A stretch of 64,000 bases of DNA from Clavibacter phaseoli (GTDB lineage Bacteria > Actinomycetota > Actinomycetes > Actinomycetales > Microbacteriaceae): NCBI RefSeq assembly GCF_021922925.1, contig NZ_CP040786.1, positions 1,736,001-1,800,000 on the forward strand, in the 5' to 3' direction. The notes below the pieces were generated by a model, which was not told the origin of the DNA, ran no database searches, and saw only the letters and a program-made list of their open reading frames with translations. Of this stretch, positions 1 to 10,790 are shown one piece after another. Position numbers and translations under genes: made by a program. How positions within the stretch are numbered: the first letter of the stretch is position 1; each line of letters starts with the position of its first letter.

Positions 1-349
1 TGGTGGAGCGCCTGCCCGTCGTGGTGCGCGCCGACGAGACCGCCGAGGGCCGCGCCCGGCTCTACCAGCGGGCGGACGCGCGCGGCCACGCCCTCGACGC
101 GCTGCGCGTGGGGACGGTCGACCGCATCGCGTCGACGCTCGCGCTCGGCCGCCTCGCGTCCGTGGACGACGTCGTCGCCGCATCTGCCGCCGCGCTCCGC
201 GAGGACCCCGCGGCCATCCGCCGCCTGCTCCTCGACGACCGCCCCCGCACCGACCGCGACCTCGTCGACCTCGCCGGGCGCCTCGCCGCCCTCGAGCGCC
301 GGGTCGCCCGCGCCGCCGACCCGACCGACCACACCAGGAGAATGGATCC

Positions 350-353
<4 letters not shown>
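1..353 (+). CDS. DUF4350 domain protein, C-terminal part (5' end outside window)
   Basis: This is the last 116 codons of a protein whose start lies before the window, read in the frame beginning at base 3. The fragment is an Arg/Asp/Ala-rich helical stretch ending just before the MoxR gene. Its stop TGA (351-353) overlaps the next gene's ATG (350-352) as ATGA, so the two are translationally coupled. In actinobacteria the gene directly before a MoxR ATPase and a DUF58 protein is usually a DUF4350 membrane protein, and the C-terminal sequence fits that family. Family assignment rests mainly on context, and the function is unknown. Confidence 0.6.
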
Positions 354-1303
<950 letters not shown>

Positions 1304-1317
1304 TGGCGCGCCGCTAG

Positions 1318-2625
1318 ATGGCCCTCACCGGACGCACGGTCGCGCTCCTCCTCCTGGGGATCGCGCCGCTCGTCGCGCTCGGCGACGGGTCGGACGCCGC
1401 CTACGCGCTCCTCGCCGGCTGGATCCTCCTGGTCGCCGCGCTCGTCGCGCTCGACCTGATCCTGGCGGCGAGCCCGCGCGCTGTCGCGCTCGAGCGGGTG
1501 CTGCCCGCGCGGATCCGCCTCGACGAGACGGGCGAGAGCGTGCTGCTCGTGACCAACCGCGGACCGCGCACGCTGCGGGCCGTGGTCCGCGACGCCTGGC
1601 AGCCGTCCGCGGGCGCGTCCTCCACGCGCGACCGGGTGCGGATCCCCGCCGGCGAGCGCCGCGCGATCCGCCTGACGCTCACGCCCACGCGCCGCGGCGA
1701 GCGCTGCACCGAGCGCGTGACGATCCGCGCGCACGGCCCGCTCGGCCTCGCCGCGCGCCAGGCGACGCTCCTCTCCCCCGGCGCCGTGCGCGTGCTGCCG
1801 CCGTTCCGCTCGCGCCGCCACCTGCCCTCGCGCCTCGCCCGCATGCGCGAGCTCGACGGCCGCACGGCGCTCATGGTCCGCGGCCAGGGCACCGAGTTCG
1901 ACAGCCTGCGCGACTACGTGCGCGGCGACGACGTGCGGTCGATCGACTGGCGCGCGACCGCCCGGCGGCAGGACGTCGTCGTGCGCACCTGGCGGCCCGA
2001 GCGCGACCGGCGCGTGGTGCTCGTGCTCGACACGGGGCGCACGGCCGCGGGCCGGATCCGGGACGAGACGCGGCTCGACACCGCGTTCGAGGCGTCGCTG
2101 CTGCTCGCGGCGCTCGCCACCCGATCCGGCGACCGGGTGGACCTCGTGGCGCACGACCGGCGCGTCCGCGCGCGGGTGCGGGCGGGATCCGGCGGCGACG
2201 TCGTCTCCCGCATGGTCGACGCCCTCGCGCCCGTCGACCCGGAGCTCCTGGAGACCGACTGGACGGCCGTGCCCGCGCTCGTGCGCCGCATCGTGTCGCA
2301 GCGCTCGCTCGTGGTGCTGCTCACCGCCATCGACTCCCCCGGCAGCGCGCGGGCGCTCCTGCAGGCGCTGCCGCAGCTGACGCGGACGCACCACGTGCTG
2401 GTGGCCGCGGTCGTGGATCCGGGCCTCGCCGAGCGCGCCGCCGACCGCTCCGGCCGCGCCGCCGTGTACCGCGCGGCCGCCGCCGAGCGCGCCCTCCTCG
2501 ACGTGGCGCGCGTGGAGGCCGCGGTGCGGAGGCTCGGGGCGGACGTCGTCACGGGCGCGCCGGCCGACCTGCCGCCCGCGCTGGCCGACCGCTACATCCG
2601 GCTGAAGGCCACCGGGCGGCTCTGA
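1318..2625 (+). CDS. DUF58 domain-containing protein
   Basis: A 435-residue protein with two N-terminal hydrophobic segments (about residues 8-25 and 28-48), a beta-rich middle and the DUF58 signature around residues 198-230 (DYVRGDDVRSIDWRATAR, then a VVLVLDTG strand resembling the first strand of a von Willebrand A fold). DUF58 proteins are the usual partners of MoxR ATPases and are predicted to face the cytoplasm while anchored in the membrane. The ATG at 1318 is the only sensible start: a GTG at 1304 runs into a stop after four codons. No enzymatic activity can be read from the sequence. Confidence 0.92.
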   Translation: MALTGRTVALLLLGIAPLVALGDGSDAAYALLAGWILLVAALVALDLILAASPRAVALERVLPARIRLDETGESVLLVTNRGPRTLRAVVRDAWQPSAGASSTRDRVRIPAGERRAIRLTLTPTRRGERCTERVTIRAHGPLGLAARQATLLSPGAVRVLPPFRSRRHLPSRLARMRELDGRTALMVRGQGTEFDSLRDYVRGDDVRSIDWRATARRQDVVVRTWRPERDRRVVLVLDTGRTAAGRIRDETRLDTAFEASLLLAALATRSGDRVDLVAHDRRVRARVRAGSGGDVVSRMVDALAPVDPELLETDWTAVPALVRRIVSQRSLVVLLTAIDSPGSARALLQALPQLTRTHHVLVAAVVDPGLAERAADRSGRAAVYRAAAAERALLDVARVEAAVRRLGADVVTGAPADLPPALADRYIRLKATGRL

Positions 2626-2628
2626 CGT

Positions 2629-2642
2629 CGCGCGATCGCGCG
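2629..2642. terminator. 14-bp perfect palindrome between convergent genes
   Basis: CGCGCGATCGCGCG lies three bases after the DUF58 stop and 27 bases from the end of the convergent TetR gene. It could act as a small bidirectional terminator. No T-run follows, as is normal for this genome. Confidence 0.35.
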
Positions 2643-2668
2643 GCATCGCGGCCGACGGGGCGCGGGGC

Positions 2669-3304
2669 TCAGGCGAGTGCCGCCGCCGGATCCGCCGACG
2701 GCACGGGGAGCGCGCCGCCGCTGAGCGCGCGGATCGCCCGCTCGAGCGCGTCGCGCATGTCGATCTCGGGGCGATAGCTCCACTGCAGCTGCAGGCCGTC
2801 GCTCACCGCGACGGCGACGCGCGCGAAGGCCTCCGGGTCCATCCCGCCGGGCAGCTCGACGTCGAGCGCGCGCACCTGGTCGGCCACCGCGCCGACGACG
2901 CGGGCGTACCGGTCGGCGATGTACGCGTGCGCGGGGTGCTCGGCGCCGGCCGCGTCCACGACGAGGCGCGAGTACAGCGCGACGAGGCCGGGCGTCGCGG
3001 CGTTGTGCGAGCTCGCGCGCAGGAGCATGCCGACCATGTCCGCGGGATCCCCGTCGGGCACCGCCTCGCGGTAGTCGGCCGCGGAGTGGGCGTCGCGCTC
3101 CTCGAGCACGGCGGCGATGAGCGCCTCGCGCGAGTCGAAGTAGTGCAGGACCCCGGCCTTGCTGATCCCCACGGCGTCGGCGATCTCCTGCAGCGACGAC
3201 GCGGAGTATCCGCGCTCGGCGATGAGGGCGAGCGCCGCCTCGAGGATCTCGCGGCGCCGGGCAGCGCCCTTGGCGTACCGCCGCGGGCCCTCGTCGACTG
3301 CCAT
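2669..3304 (-). CDS. TetR/AcrR family transcriptional regulator
   Basis: A 211-residue one-component repressor. The N-terminal helix-turn-helix (about residues 15-60, SSLQEIADAVGISKAGVLHYF) is typical of TetR; the C-terminal ligand domain is divergent, so the inducer cannot be named. It is divergent from an MFS transporter and a GH3 glycosidase, so it probably senses the sugar or aglycone that system handles. A symmetric operator (3339-3355) lies in the shared promoter region. The start ATG at 3304 has TAGGGT six bases upstream (3311-3316) and no Shine-Dalgarno, suggesting a leaderless message. Confidence 0.9.
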   Translation of the reverse strand: MAVDEGPRRYAKGAARRREILEAALALIAERGYSASSLQEIADAVGISKAGVLHYFDSREALIAAVLEERDAHSAADYREAVPDGDPADMVGMLLRASSHNAATPGLVALYSRLVVDAAGAEHPAHAYIADRYARVVGAVADQVRALDVELPGGMDPEAFARVAVAVSDGLQLQWSYRPEIDMRDALERAIRALSGGALPVPSADPAAALA

Positions 3305-3310
3305 GGCTCG

Positions 3311-3316
3311 ACCCTA
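3311..3316 (-). promoter_or_regulatory. -10 element of the tetR gene (leaderless type)
   Basis: Read on the minus strand this is TAGGGT followed by six bases and the ATG at 3304. The spacing would put the transcription start on or next to the A of the start codon. Confidence 0.6.
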
Positions 3317-3338
3317 GCGATCCGGGAGGGCCCTCAAT

Positions 3339-3355
3339 ACCTACCGCAGGTCGGT
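3339..3355. promoter_or_regulatory. TetR operator (interrupted palindrome)
   Basis: ACCTACCGCAGGTCGGT has the symmetric form ACCnACC-N3-GGTnGGT, a typical layout for a TetR dimer site. It covers the -35/spacer region of the MFS promoter (-10 TACCGT at 3365-3370) and sits at the edge of the tetR -35 region, so one bound dimer could repress both directions. Confidence 0.65.
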
Positions 3356-3364
3356 TTCGCGTGC

Positions 3365-3370
3365 TACCGT
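3365..3370 (+). promoter_or_regulatory. -10 element of the MFS/GH3 operon
   Basis: TACCGT lies 10 bases downstream of the palindromic operator. A start near 3377 would leave a leader of about 38 bases containing the GGAGG Shine-Dalgarno at 3406-3410. Confidence 0.5.
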
Positions 3371-3414
3371 CGTGCCGTTCCGCCGACGAGGGCGGACGGG
3401 AACCTGGAGGCACC

Positions 3415-4695
3415 GTGGCCGACGCAGTCCGAGACCAGCAGACCGAGGGCGCGTCGCGCGCCCCCAGCGGAGGGCCGGACGGCACCCGTCCACCCGGATC
3501 ACGCCGCGCCGAGATCGGGATGCCCATCGCGCTCCTCGGCCTCTTCGTGGCCCTGCTGCCGCCCATCATCGTGTCGCTCGCGCTCAAGGTCGCCGAGGTG
3601 GCGCCGGACAGCACCGCCGGGACCCTCAGCCTCGTGCTCGGCCTGGGCGCGCTCGTCGCCCTCGTCGTGAACCCGCTCGCCGGCCGCCTCTCCGACCGCA
3701 CGCCCGGCCGGTTCGGAATGCGCCGCCCGTGGATCATCGGCGGCGTCGTCCTCGGCTACGGCGCGCTCATCCTCCTCACGCAGGCCACCACCGTGCTCGC
3801 GCTCGTGGGCGCGTGGATGCTCGTGCAGGGCTGCTTCAACGCCGCCATCGCCGCGCTCATCGCCGTCATGGCCGACTCGGCCCGCCCGCGCAACCGCGGC
3901 CGGGTCGCCGCCGCCATCGGCGTCGCGCAGAACGGCTCGCTCGTGGTCGGCACCTTCATCGTGCAGCTGTTCACGACCACGACGCAGCAGGTGCTCGTGC
4001 CGGGCGCGATCGGCGTGGTCGTGGTCGTCGCCTTCGCGCTCGTCTTCCGCGACCGCGTGCTCACCGAGCGGCCGACCACGCGCCTCGGCGTCAGGGAGGT
4101 GCTCGGGTCCTTCGTGTTCGACCCGCGCCGCAACCCCGACTTCGGCTGGGCCTGGCTCATGCGCTTCCTCCTCACGGCCAGCGCCGTGACGGCCACGAAC
4201 TACCTCGCCTTCTACCTCATCGACGACCTCGGCGTCGCGCAGGCCGACGTCGCGAACGCCGTCTTCGTCGCGACGCTCTTCAACGTGATCGGCGTCGTCT
4301 CCACCACCTTCGTGGCCGGCTGGCTGAGCGACCGGCTCGGCCGCCGCAAGGTCTTCGTGGCCGCCGCGGCGCTCGTCGCGGTCGTGGGCCTCGTGATCCT
4401 CGCCCTCGCGCCCAGCCTCGCCGTCGTCTACGTCGCGCAGCTCGTCATCGGCGCGGGCATCGGCTCGTTCTACGCGGTCGACCTCGCGCTCATCACCGAC
4501 GTGCTGCCGAGCGACGCCGACAACGGCAAGGACCTCGGCGTCGTCAACATCGCCCAGGCGCTGCCGCAGTCGCTCGTGCCGACCGCCGCGAGCGGCGTGG
4601 TGGGGATCGCCGGCTACCCCGGCCTCTTCCTCGCCGGCGCCGCGGCCGGCGTGCTCGGCGCGGCCGCCGCGTTCCGCGTGAAGGGCGTCCGATGA
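3415..4695 (+). CDS. MFS transporter, probable oligosaccharide/glycoside importer
   Basis: A 426-residue major facilitator with about 12 hydrophobic segments. After transmembrane segment 2 it carries SDRTPGRFGMRRPW, the loop motif of sugar-type MFS proteins, and a second half-motif GWLSDRLGRRKV later. GTG at 3415 is chosen because GGAGG (3406-3410) lies four bases upstream; an in-frame GTG at 3361 would add 18 residues but lies inside the promoter. The stop overlaps an ATG of the GH3 gene (ATGA), so importer and glycosidase are co-expressed. The likely cargo is a glycoside cleaved inside the cell by the GH3 enzyme, which has no signal peptide. Confidence 0.88.
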   Translation: MADAVRDQQTEGASRAPSGGPDGTRPPGSRRAEIGMPIALLGLFVALLPPIIVSLALKVAEVAPDSTAGTLSLVLGLGALVALVVNPLAGRLSDRTPGRFGMRRPWIIGGVVLGYGALILLTQATTVLALVGAWMLVQGCFNAAIAALIAVMADSARPRNRGRVAAAIGVAQNGSLVVGTFIVQLFTTTTQQVLVPGAIGVVVVVAFALVFRDRVLTERPTTRLGVREVLGSFVFDPRRNPDFGWAWLMRFLLTASAVTATNYLAFYLIDDLGVAQADVANAVFVATLFNVIGVVSTTFVAGWLSDRLGRRKVFVAAAALVAVVGLVILALAPSLAVVYVAQLVIGAGIGSFYAVDLALITDVLPSDADNGKDLGVVNIAQALPQSLVPTAASGVVGIAGYPGLFLAGAAAGVLGAAAAFRVKGVR

Positions 4696-4748
4696 CCGCC
4701 GCACGCGAGCAGGATCTACCCGACGCCGACGTCACCCGAGGAGCAGCC

Positions 4749-7235
4749 ATGGACCCGCACGAGAACGCACCGCACGACACCACCCCGCTCGACCCCGACG
4801 GCGCCCGGCTCGAGGAGCTGGCCGCGCGCCTCACCCTCGAGCAGAAGGTGCGGCTGATCACCGGCCGCGACTTCTGGACCACCTGGCCCGTCGAGGGCAT
4901 CGGCCTCCGCCGCATGCTCGTCTCCGACGGCCCCAGCGGCGTGCGCGGCGAGGTCTGGGACGAGCGCTCCCCGTCGCTCAACCTGCCGTCGGCGTCCGCG
5001 CTGTCCTCCACCTGGGACACCGGGATCGCCGCCCGCTACGGCCGCGCCTCCGCGGTGGAGGCGCGCCGCAAGGGCGTCGACGTCGTGCTCGGCCCGACCA
5101 TCAACCTGCACCGGTCCCCCTACGGCGGGCGGCACTTCGAGGCGTTCAGCGAGGATCCGCTGCTCACCGCCGACCTCGCCGCCGCCTACGTGCGCGGCGT
5201 GCAGGAGAACGGCGTGGGCGCGACCCCGAAGCACTACGTCGCCAACGAGTACGAGACCGACCGATTCACGGCCGACAGCGTCGTGTCCGAGCGCGCGCTC
5301 CGCGAGCTCTACCTCGCCGCGTTCGAGAAGGCCGTCGTGGAGTCGCGCGCCTGGCTCGTGATGAGCTCGTACAACTCGATCAACGGCACCACCTCGACCG
5401 AGAACGACCTGCTCGAGACGCCGCTCAACTCCGAGTGGGGCTTCGACGGCGTCGTGGTCAGCGACTGGACGGGCGTCCGCAGCGTGGACGCCGCGCGCGC
5501 CTCGCAGGACCTCGAGATGCCGGGGCCCGTCGGCGCGTGGGGCCCCGCGCTCCTCGACGCCGTGCGCGACGGCCGCGTGCCGGAGTCCGACGTCGACCGC
5601 AAGGTGGTCCGCCTGCTGCGCCTCGCCGCCCGCGTCGGCGCGCTCGAGGGCTTCGACGCCGTCGCGCCCGAGCCCGTCCAGGTCGAGGACGGCGTCGCGT
5701 TCGCGCGCACGGCCGCCGCGGCCGGCACCGTGCTCGTCCGCAACGAGGACGCGGCCCTGCCGCTCGACGCGTCCGCGCTCCGCAGCGTCGCCGTCATCGG
5801 GCACAACGCCGTCGAGGCGCGCACCCAGGGCGGCGGCAGCGCGACCGTCATCCCGGATCACGTGGTGACGCCGCTCGACGGGATCCGCGCCGCCCTCGGC
5901 GACGGCGTCGAGGTGCGGTACGCGCGCGGCGCGGTCGTGCAGAAGGGGATCCAGGAGCTGCCGCTCGCGGAGATCCGGAACCCCCGCACGGGCTCCCCTG
6001 GTGCCCTCGTGCGCTTCCTCGACGCGGACGGCGGCGAGATGTTCGCCGAGGACCGCCGGGCGACGACGCTCATGTACTTCGGCGGCGACGCGCCCACGGG
6101 CACGGCTGCGGTCATCGAGATCACCGCGCGCTGGACCCCGACGACCACGGGCGAGGTGCTCGTCGGCTTCAGCGCCACCGGCCGCGGCCGCGTCTACGCC
6201 GACGGCGCGCTCCTCCGCGAGGACGGCGCCGCGCCCGTGGGCATGGACCTCGGCGCGAGCCTCATGTCGCCGCCCTCGATCTCCGCGCCGCTCGAGGCGA
6301 CCGCGGGCGAGCCGGTGGACCTCCGGATCGAGTTCGAGCTGACCAGCATGCCGGGCGGCCTCGCGGGCATCCTCGGGATCACGGTGGGCATCGAGGCCGA
6401 CGAGTCCGAGCCCGAGCGCCTGCTCGACGAGGCCGTCCAGGCGGCGACCGACGCGGACGTCGCGATCGTCGTCGTCGGCACCAACGCGCAGGTCGAGTCC
6501 GAGGGCTTCGACCGCGACTCGCTCGCCCTCCCCGGTCGCCAGGACGAGCTCGTGCGCCGCGTCGCCGCCGCGAACCCGCGCACGATCGTGGTCGTCAACT
6601 CCGGGTCCCCCGTGCTCCTCCCCTGGCGCGACGACGTGCGGGCGGTGCTCCTCGCGTGGTTCGGCGGCCAGGAGTTCGGCGGCGCCCTCGCCGACGTGCT
6701 GTTCGGCGCCGTGGAGCCCGGCGGCCGCCTCCCCACGACGTGGCCCGCGACCGAGGAGGACGTGCCCGTCCGCTCCGTCACGCCGGTCGACGGGAAGGTG
6801 GTCTACGACGAGGGGATCCACGTCGGCTACCGCGCGTGGCTCCGCTCGGGCGCGACCCCGGCCTACGCGTTCGGCCACGGCCTCGGATACACCACGCACG
6901 CGATCGACGACCTGCGCGTCGCCGAGGACGGCGCGGGCGGGATCACCGCGACGGTCACGGTGACGAACACGGGCGAGCGCGCCGGCAAGCAGGTCGTGCA
7001 GGCCTACCTGTCGCGCGCCGGATCCGCGGTCGACCGGCCGGTCCGCTGGCTCGCGGGCTTCGCGTCCGTCGAGCTCGCGGCCGGCGCCTCCGCCGAGGTC
7101 GACGTCGCGATCGGCGCGCGGGCGTTCGCGCACTGGGACGGCGGCTGGCAGCGCGAGCCCGGCGCGTTCCGCCTGCACGTCGGCACCTCGGTGACGGCGA
7201 CGCCGCTGGAGGCCGAGGTGGACCCGGCGGCCTGA
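4749..7235 (+). CDS. glycoside hydrolase family 3 enzyme (beta-glucosidase-like)
   Basis: An 828-residue cytoplasmic GH3 enzyme hydrolysing terminal beta-linked sugars by a retaining mechanism. The N-terminal (beta/alpha)8 domain has the substrate-binding KHY (K161-H162) and the nucleophile Asp in VVVSDWTG (about D239). Residues about 415-530 look like a PA14-type insert in the second domain, as in Agrobacterium-type beta-glucosidases, and the C-terminus is fibronectin-III-like. ATG 4749 has GAGGAG five bases upstream; ATG 4692, which overlaps the MFS stop, would add 19 polar residues and is the alternative. Exact sugar specificity cannot be read from the sequence. Confidence 0.9.
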   Translation: MDPHENAPHDTTPLDPDGARLEELAARLTLEQKVRLITGRDFWTTWPVEGIGLRRMLVSDGPSGVRGEVWDERSPSLNLPSASALSSTWDTGIAARYGRASAVEARRKGVDVVLGPTINLHRSPYGGRHFEAFSEDPLLTADLAAAYVRGVQENGVGATPKHYVANEYETDRFTADSVVSERALRELYLAAFEKAVVESRAWLVMSSYNSINGTTSTENDLLETPLNSEWGFDGVVVSDWTGVRSVDAARASQDLEMPGPVGAWGPALLDAVRDGRVPESDVDRKVVRLLRLAARVGALEGFDAVAPEPVQVEDGVAFARTAAAAGTVLVRNEDAALPLDASALRSVAVIGHNAVEARTQGGGSATVIPDHVVTPLDGIRAALGDGVEVRYARGAVVQKGIQELPLAEIRNPRTGSPGALVRFLDADGGEMFAEDRRATTLMYFGGDAPTGTAAVIEITARWTPTTTGEVLVGFSATGRGRVYADGALLREDGAAPVGMDLGASLMSPPSISAPLEATAGEPVDLRIEFELTSMPGGLAGILGITVGIEADESEPERLLDEAVQAATDADVAIVVVGTNAQVESEGFDRDSLALPGRQDELVRRVAAANPRTIVVVNSGSPVLLPWRDDVRAVLLAWFGGQEFGGALADVLFGAVEPGGRLPTTWPATEEDVPVRSVTPVDGKVVYDEGIHVGYRAWLRSGATPAYAFGHGLGYTTHAIDDLRVAEDGAGGITATVTVTNTGERAGKQVVQAYLSRAGSAVDRPVRWLAGFASVELAAGASAEVDVAIGARAFAHWDGGWQREPGAFRLHVGTSVTATPLEAEVDPAA

Positions 7236-7237
7236 CC

Positions 7238-7273
7238 CGCGCCACCCGCACGACCCGCGAGGCGGGCGGCGCG
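7238..7273. terminator. bidirectional hairpin between GH3 and SpoIIM-like genes
   Basis: A 12-bp inverted repeat with one mismatch (7238-7249 with 7262-7273, loop 12) starts right after the GH3 stop and ends 14 bases before the stop of the convergent membrane-protein gene. Confidence 0.6.
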
Positions 7274-7287
7274 ACGAATCCGTGGGC

Positions 7288-8283
7288 TCAGCCCGCGACG
7301 ATCCGCCGGCCGCCCGCCTCGAACTCGTCGAGGTCGCCCGTCGCGCCCCGGCGCACCGCCCGGCCGCCCACGACGACCATGTAGAAGAGGAACGCCGCGA
7401 GCGCCGCCGCGCCGATCGCGATCTTCAGCGGCACGGGCCACGGCTGCGGCGTGACGAAGCCCTCGATGATCCCGGAGACCAGCAGCACCAGCACGAGCCC
7501 CATCGCGACCGTGATGAGCGCGCGCCCGTCCTCGGCGAGCGCCTGGCCGCGCGTCCGGGCCCCGGGCGCGATCCACGCCCACGAGATGCGGAGGCCCGCG
7601 GCGGCGGCCACGAAGATCGCCGTCAGCTCCAGCAGGCCGTGCGGGAGGATGTAGGAGAAGAACGTGCCGCCCTCGCCGTAGGAGAACATCACCGCGGTCG
7701 TCGTGCCGAGGCCCTGCGCGTTCTGCAGGATCACGTACGGCACCCACAGCCCCGTGATCCCGAAGGCCACGCACTGCGCGGCGATCCACGCGTTGTTCGT
7801 CCAGACCTGGCCCGTGAACGACGCCGCCGGGTTCTCGCTGTAGTAGTCGACGAAGTCGTCCTCGACGTACCGGCGGAGGTCGGCGTCGCTGCCGAGGCTC
7901 GCGATCATCGACGGGTCGCGGAGGATCCACGTGGCGTAGAGCGCGACGATGGCCACGGTCACGAGGGCGACCGCGAGCGTGAGCCAGCGGATCCGGTAGA
8001 GCGCCGCCGGCAGGTCGACGGCGAAGAAGGCGGGGATGCGCGACGCGACGTTCGTGGTCTGCCCCGTGAAGCGCATGCGCGCCCGCGAGAGCGCCACCGA
8101 GAGCCGGTCGCCCTGCGCGGTGGATCCGGCCGCCGCCTGGATCGCGGACAGCTCGGCCGCGCCCGCCTGGTACCGGTCGACGAGCTCGTCCGCGTCGGGT
8201 CCGGTGAGCCGGCGCCGGCCGGAGAGGCGGGCGAGCCGGTCCCAGTCGTCCCGGTGGGCGGCGGTGTAGGCGTCGAGGTCCAT
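7288..8283 (-). CDS. stage II sporulation protein M-like membrane protein (DUF95)
   Basis: A 331-residue integral membrane protein with a soluble N-terminal helical region (residues 1-90) followed by five or six hydrophobic segments, including the VILPHGLLELTA-like segment (SYILPHGLLELTAIF) characteristic of the SpoIIM/DUF95 family. In non-sporulating actinobacteria it accompanies RDD, MoxR and DUF58 proteins in a cell-envelope unit of unknown role. The start ATG at 8283 is set by a TATAGT box seven bases upstream with no Shine-Dalgarno. The divergent RDD gene begins only 16 bases away. Confidence 0.88.
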   Translation of the reverse strand: MDLDAYTAAHRDDWDRLARLSGRRRLTGPDADELVDRYQAGAAELSAIQAAAGSTAQGDRLSVALSRARMRFTGQTTNVASRIPAFFAVDLPAALYRIRWLTLAVALVTVAIVALYATWILRDPSMIASLGSDADLRRYVEDDFVDYYSENPAASFTGQVWTNNAWIAAQCVAFGITGLWVPYVILQNAQGLGTTTAVMFSYGEGGTFFSYILPHGLLELTAIFVAAAAGLRISWAWIAPGARTRGQALAEDGRALITVAMGLVLVLLVSGIIEGFVTPQPWPVPLKIAIGAAALAAFLFYMVVVGGRAVRRGATGDLDEFEAGGRRIVAG

Positions 8284-8290
8284 CTGCTTG

Positions 8291-8296
8291 ACTATA
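8291..8296 (-). promoter_or_regulatory. -10 element of the SpoIIM-like gene (leaderless type)
   Basis: On the minus strand TATAGT is followed by seven bases and then the start ATG at 8283. The rest of this promoter must lie inside the 5' end of the divergent RDD gene. Confidence 0.55.
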
Positions 8297-8299
8297 TGC

Positions 8300-9169
8300 A
8301 TGGCGGCAGCCGACGCGCACGACCCGGACGTCTCGGACGGTCCCGACGCGCTCGTGGTCGGCGAGGCCGTCGCCCTCGACGTCCGCCCCGCGGGCTTCGT
8401 GCTGCGGGCCGCGGGCGCCGCGATCGACGTGATCGCCTCCCTGGTCGTCGGCCTCCTGCTCCTGCTCCTCATCGGGCGGCTCGCCGAGGCGGGCCTCCTC
8501 GACGACGCGTCCGGCGCCGCGTGCGCCATCGCCGCGATCGTGCTCGCGATCGTCGTCTTCCCCGTGGTCGTCGAGGTCGCGTCGCGTGGCCGGTCGCTCG
8601 GGCGCTGGGCCGTCGGCGCGCGCATCGTGCGGGCGGACGGCGGCGGCATCGGCCTCCGGCACGCGGTCGCGCGCGCGCTCGTCGGGATCCTCGAGGTCTA
8701 CCTCACGCTCGGCGGGCTCGCCGCGCTCGTGGGCCTCCTCTCGCCGCGCGCCCAGCGCCTCGGCGACCTCGTGGCCGGCACGCTCTCGCAGCACGAGCGC
8801 GTGCCCGCGTATCCCGCTCCGCTGCCGCCCGTGCCGCCGCACCTCGTCGCGTGGGCGTCCGAGGCCGACGTCGGCCGCCTGCCGGACGCCCTCGGCCGTC
8901 GCCTCGCGCGCTTCCTCGCGCAGCGCGATGCCATGACGCCGGCCTCCCGCGCGCGCCTCGCCGCGGAGCTGGCGAACGAGGCCGCGGTGCACGTGTCGCC
9001 GCTGCCGGCCGCGGATCCCGAGTCGTTCGTGACGGCCGTCGGCGCCGTCCGCCGCGAGCGCGAGCACCGCGCCCTGATGCTGGAGCGCGACCGCATGGCG
9101 TCGCTCGAGCCGATCCTCGCGGGGCTGCCGCACGGGTTCCCGGCGCGCGACGGATCCACGCCCGCCTGA
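8300..9169 (+). CDS. RDD family membrane protein
   Basis: A 289-residue protein with the RDD domain in its first half: a VRPAGFVLRAAGAAID segment with the conserved Arg and Asp, then two or three long hydrophobic helices (about residues 45-65 and 75-95) and a further hydrophobic region near 125-150. The C-terminal 120 residues are polar and rich in Arg and Ala, probably cytoplasmic. RDD proteins accompany SpoIIM/DUF58/MoxR. The start at 8300 is the first ATG in frame; no clear -10 box or Shine-Dalgarno precedes it, so a start further in (GTG near 8355) is possible. Confidence 0.85.
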   Translation: MAAADAHDPDVSDGPDALVVGEAVALDVRPAGFVLRAAGAAIDVIASLVVGLLLLLLIGRLAEAGLLDDASGAACAIAAIVLAIVVFPVVVEVASRGRSLGRWAVGARIVRADGGGIGLRHAVARALVGILEVYLTLGGLAALVGLLSPRAQRLGDLVAGTLSQHERVPAYPAPLPPVPPHLVAWASEADVGRLPDALGRRLARFLAQRDAMTPASRARLAAELANEAAVHVSPLPAADPESFVTAVGAVRREREHRALMLERDRMASLEPILAGLPHGFPARDGSTPA

Positions 9170-9191
9170 TCCGCGCGCCGCTCCACGCGAC

Positions 9192-9227
9192 GACGCCGCC
9201 CGCCCCGAGGAGGGGACGGACGGCGTC
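9192..9227. terminator. hairpin between convergent RDD and ahcY genes
   Basis: An imperfect 15-bp stem (9192-9206 with 9212-9227, two bulge/mismatch positions, loop of five bases) lies between the two stop codons and can serve both strands. Confidence 0.65.
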
Positions 9228-9243
9228 GGCGCGACGGCGCGGA

Positions 9244-10728
<1,485 letters not shown>

Positions 10729-10755
10729 GCGTCCAGTCTCGCATCCGACGCGTGA

Positions 10756-10782
10756 CGCCCGGCCGTGGATGACGACCGGGCG
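10756..10782 (-). terminator. hairpin after copA
   Basis: CGCCCGG (10756-10762) pairs with CCGGGCG (10776-10782) across a 13-base loop. It lies nine bases after the copA stop and upstream of ahcY. Confidence 0.5.
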
Positions 10783-10790
10783 CCCGACGG

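Noticed and set aside
10729..10790. Possible S-adenosylhomocysteine riboswitch before ahcY
   Set aside because: Only 62 bases separate ahcY and copA, they contain the copA hairpin, and I see no conserved SAH-aptamer pattern.
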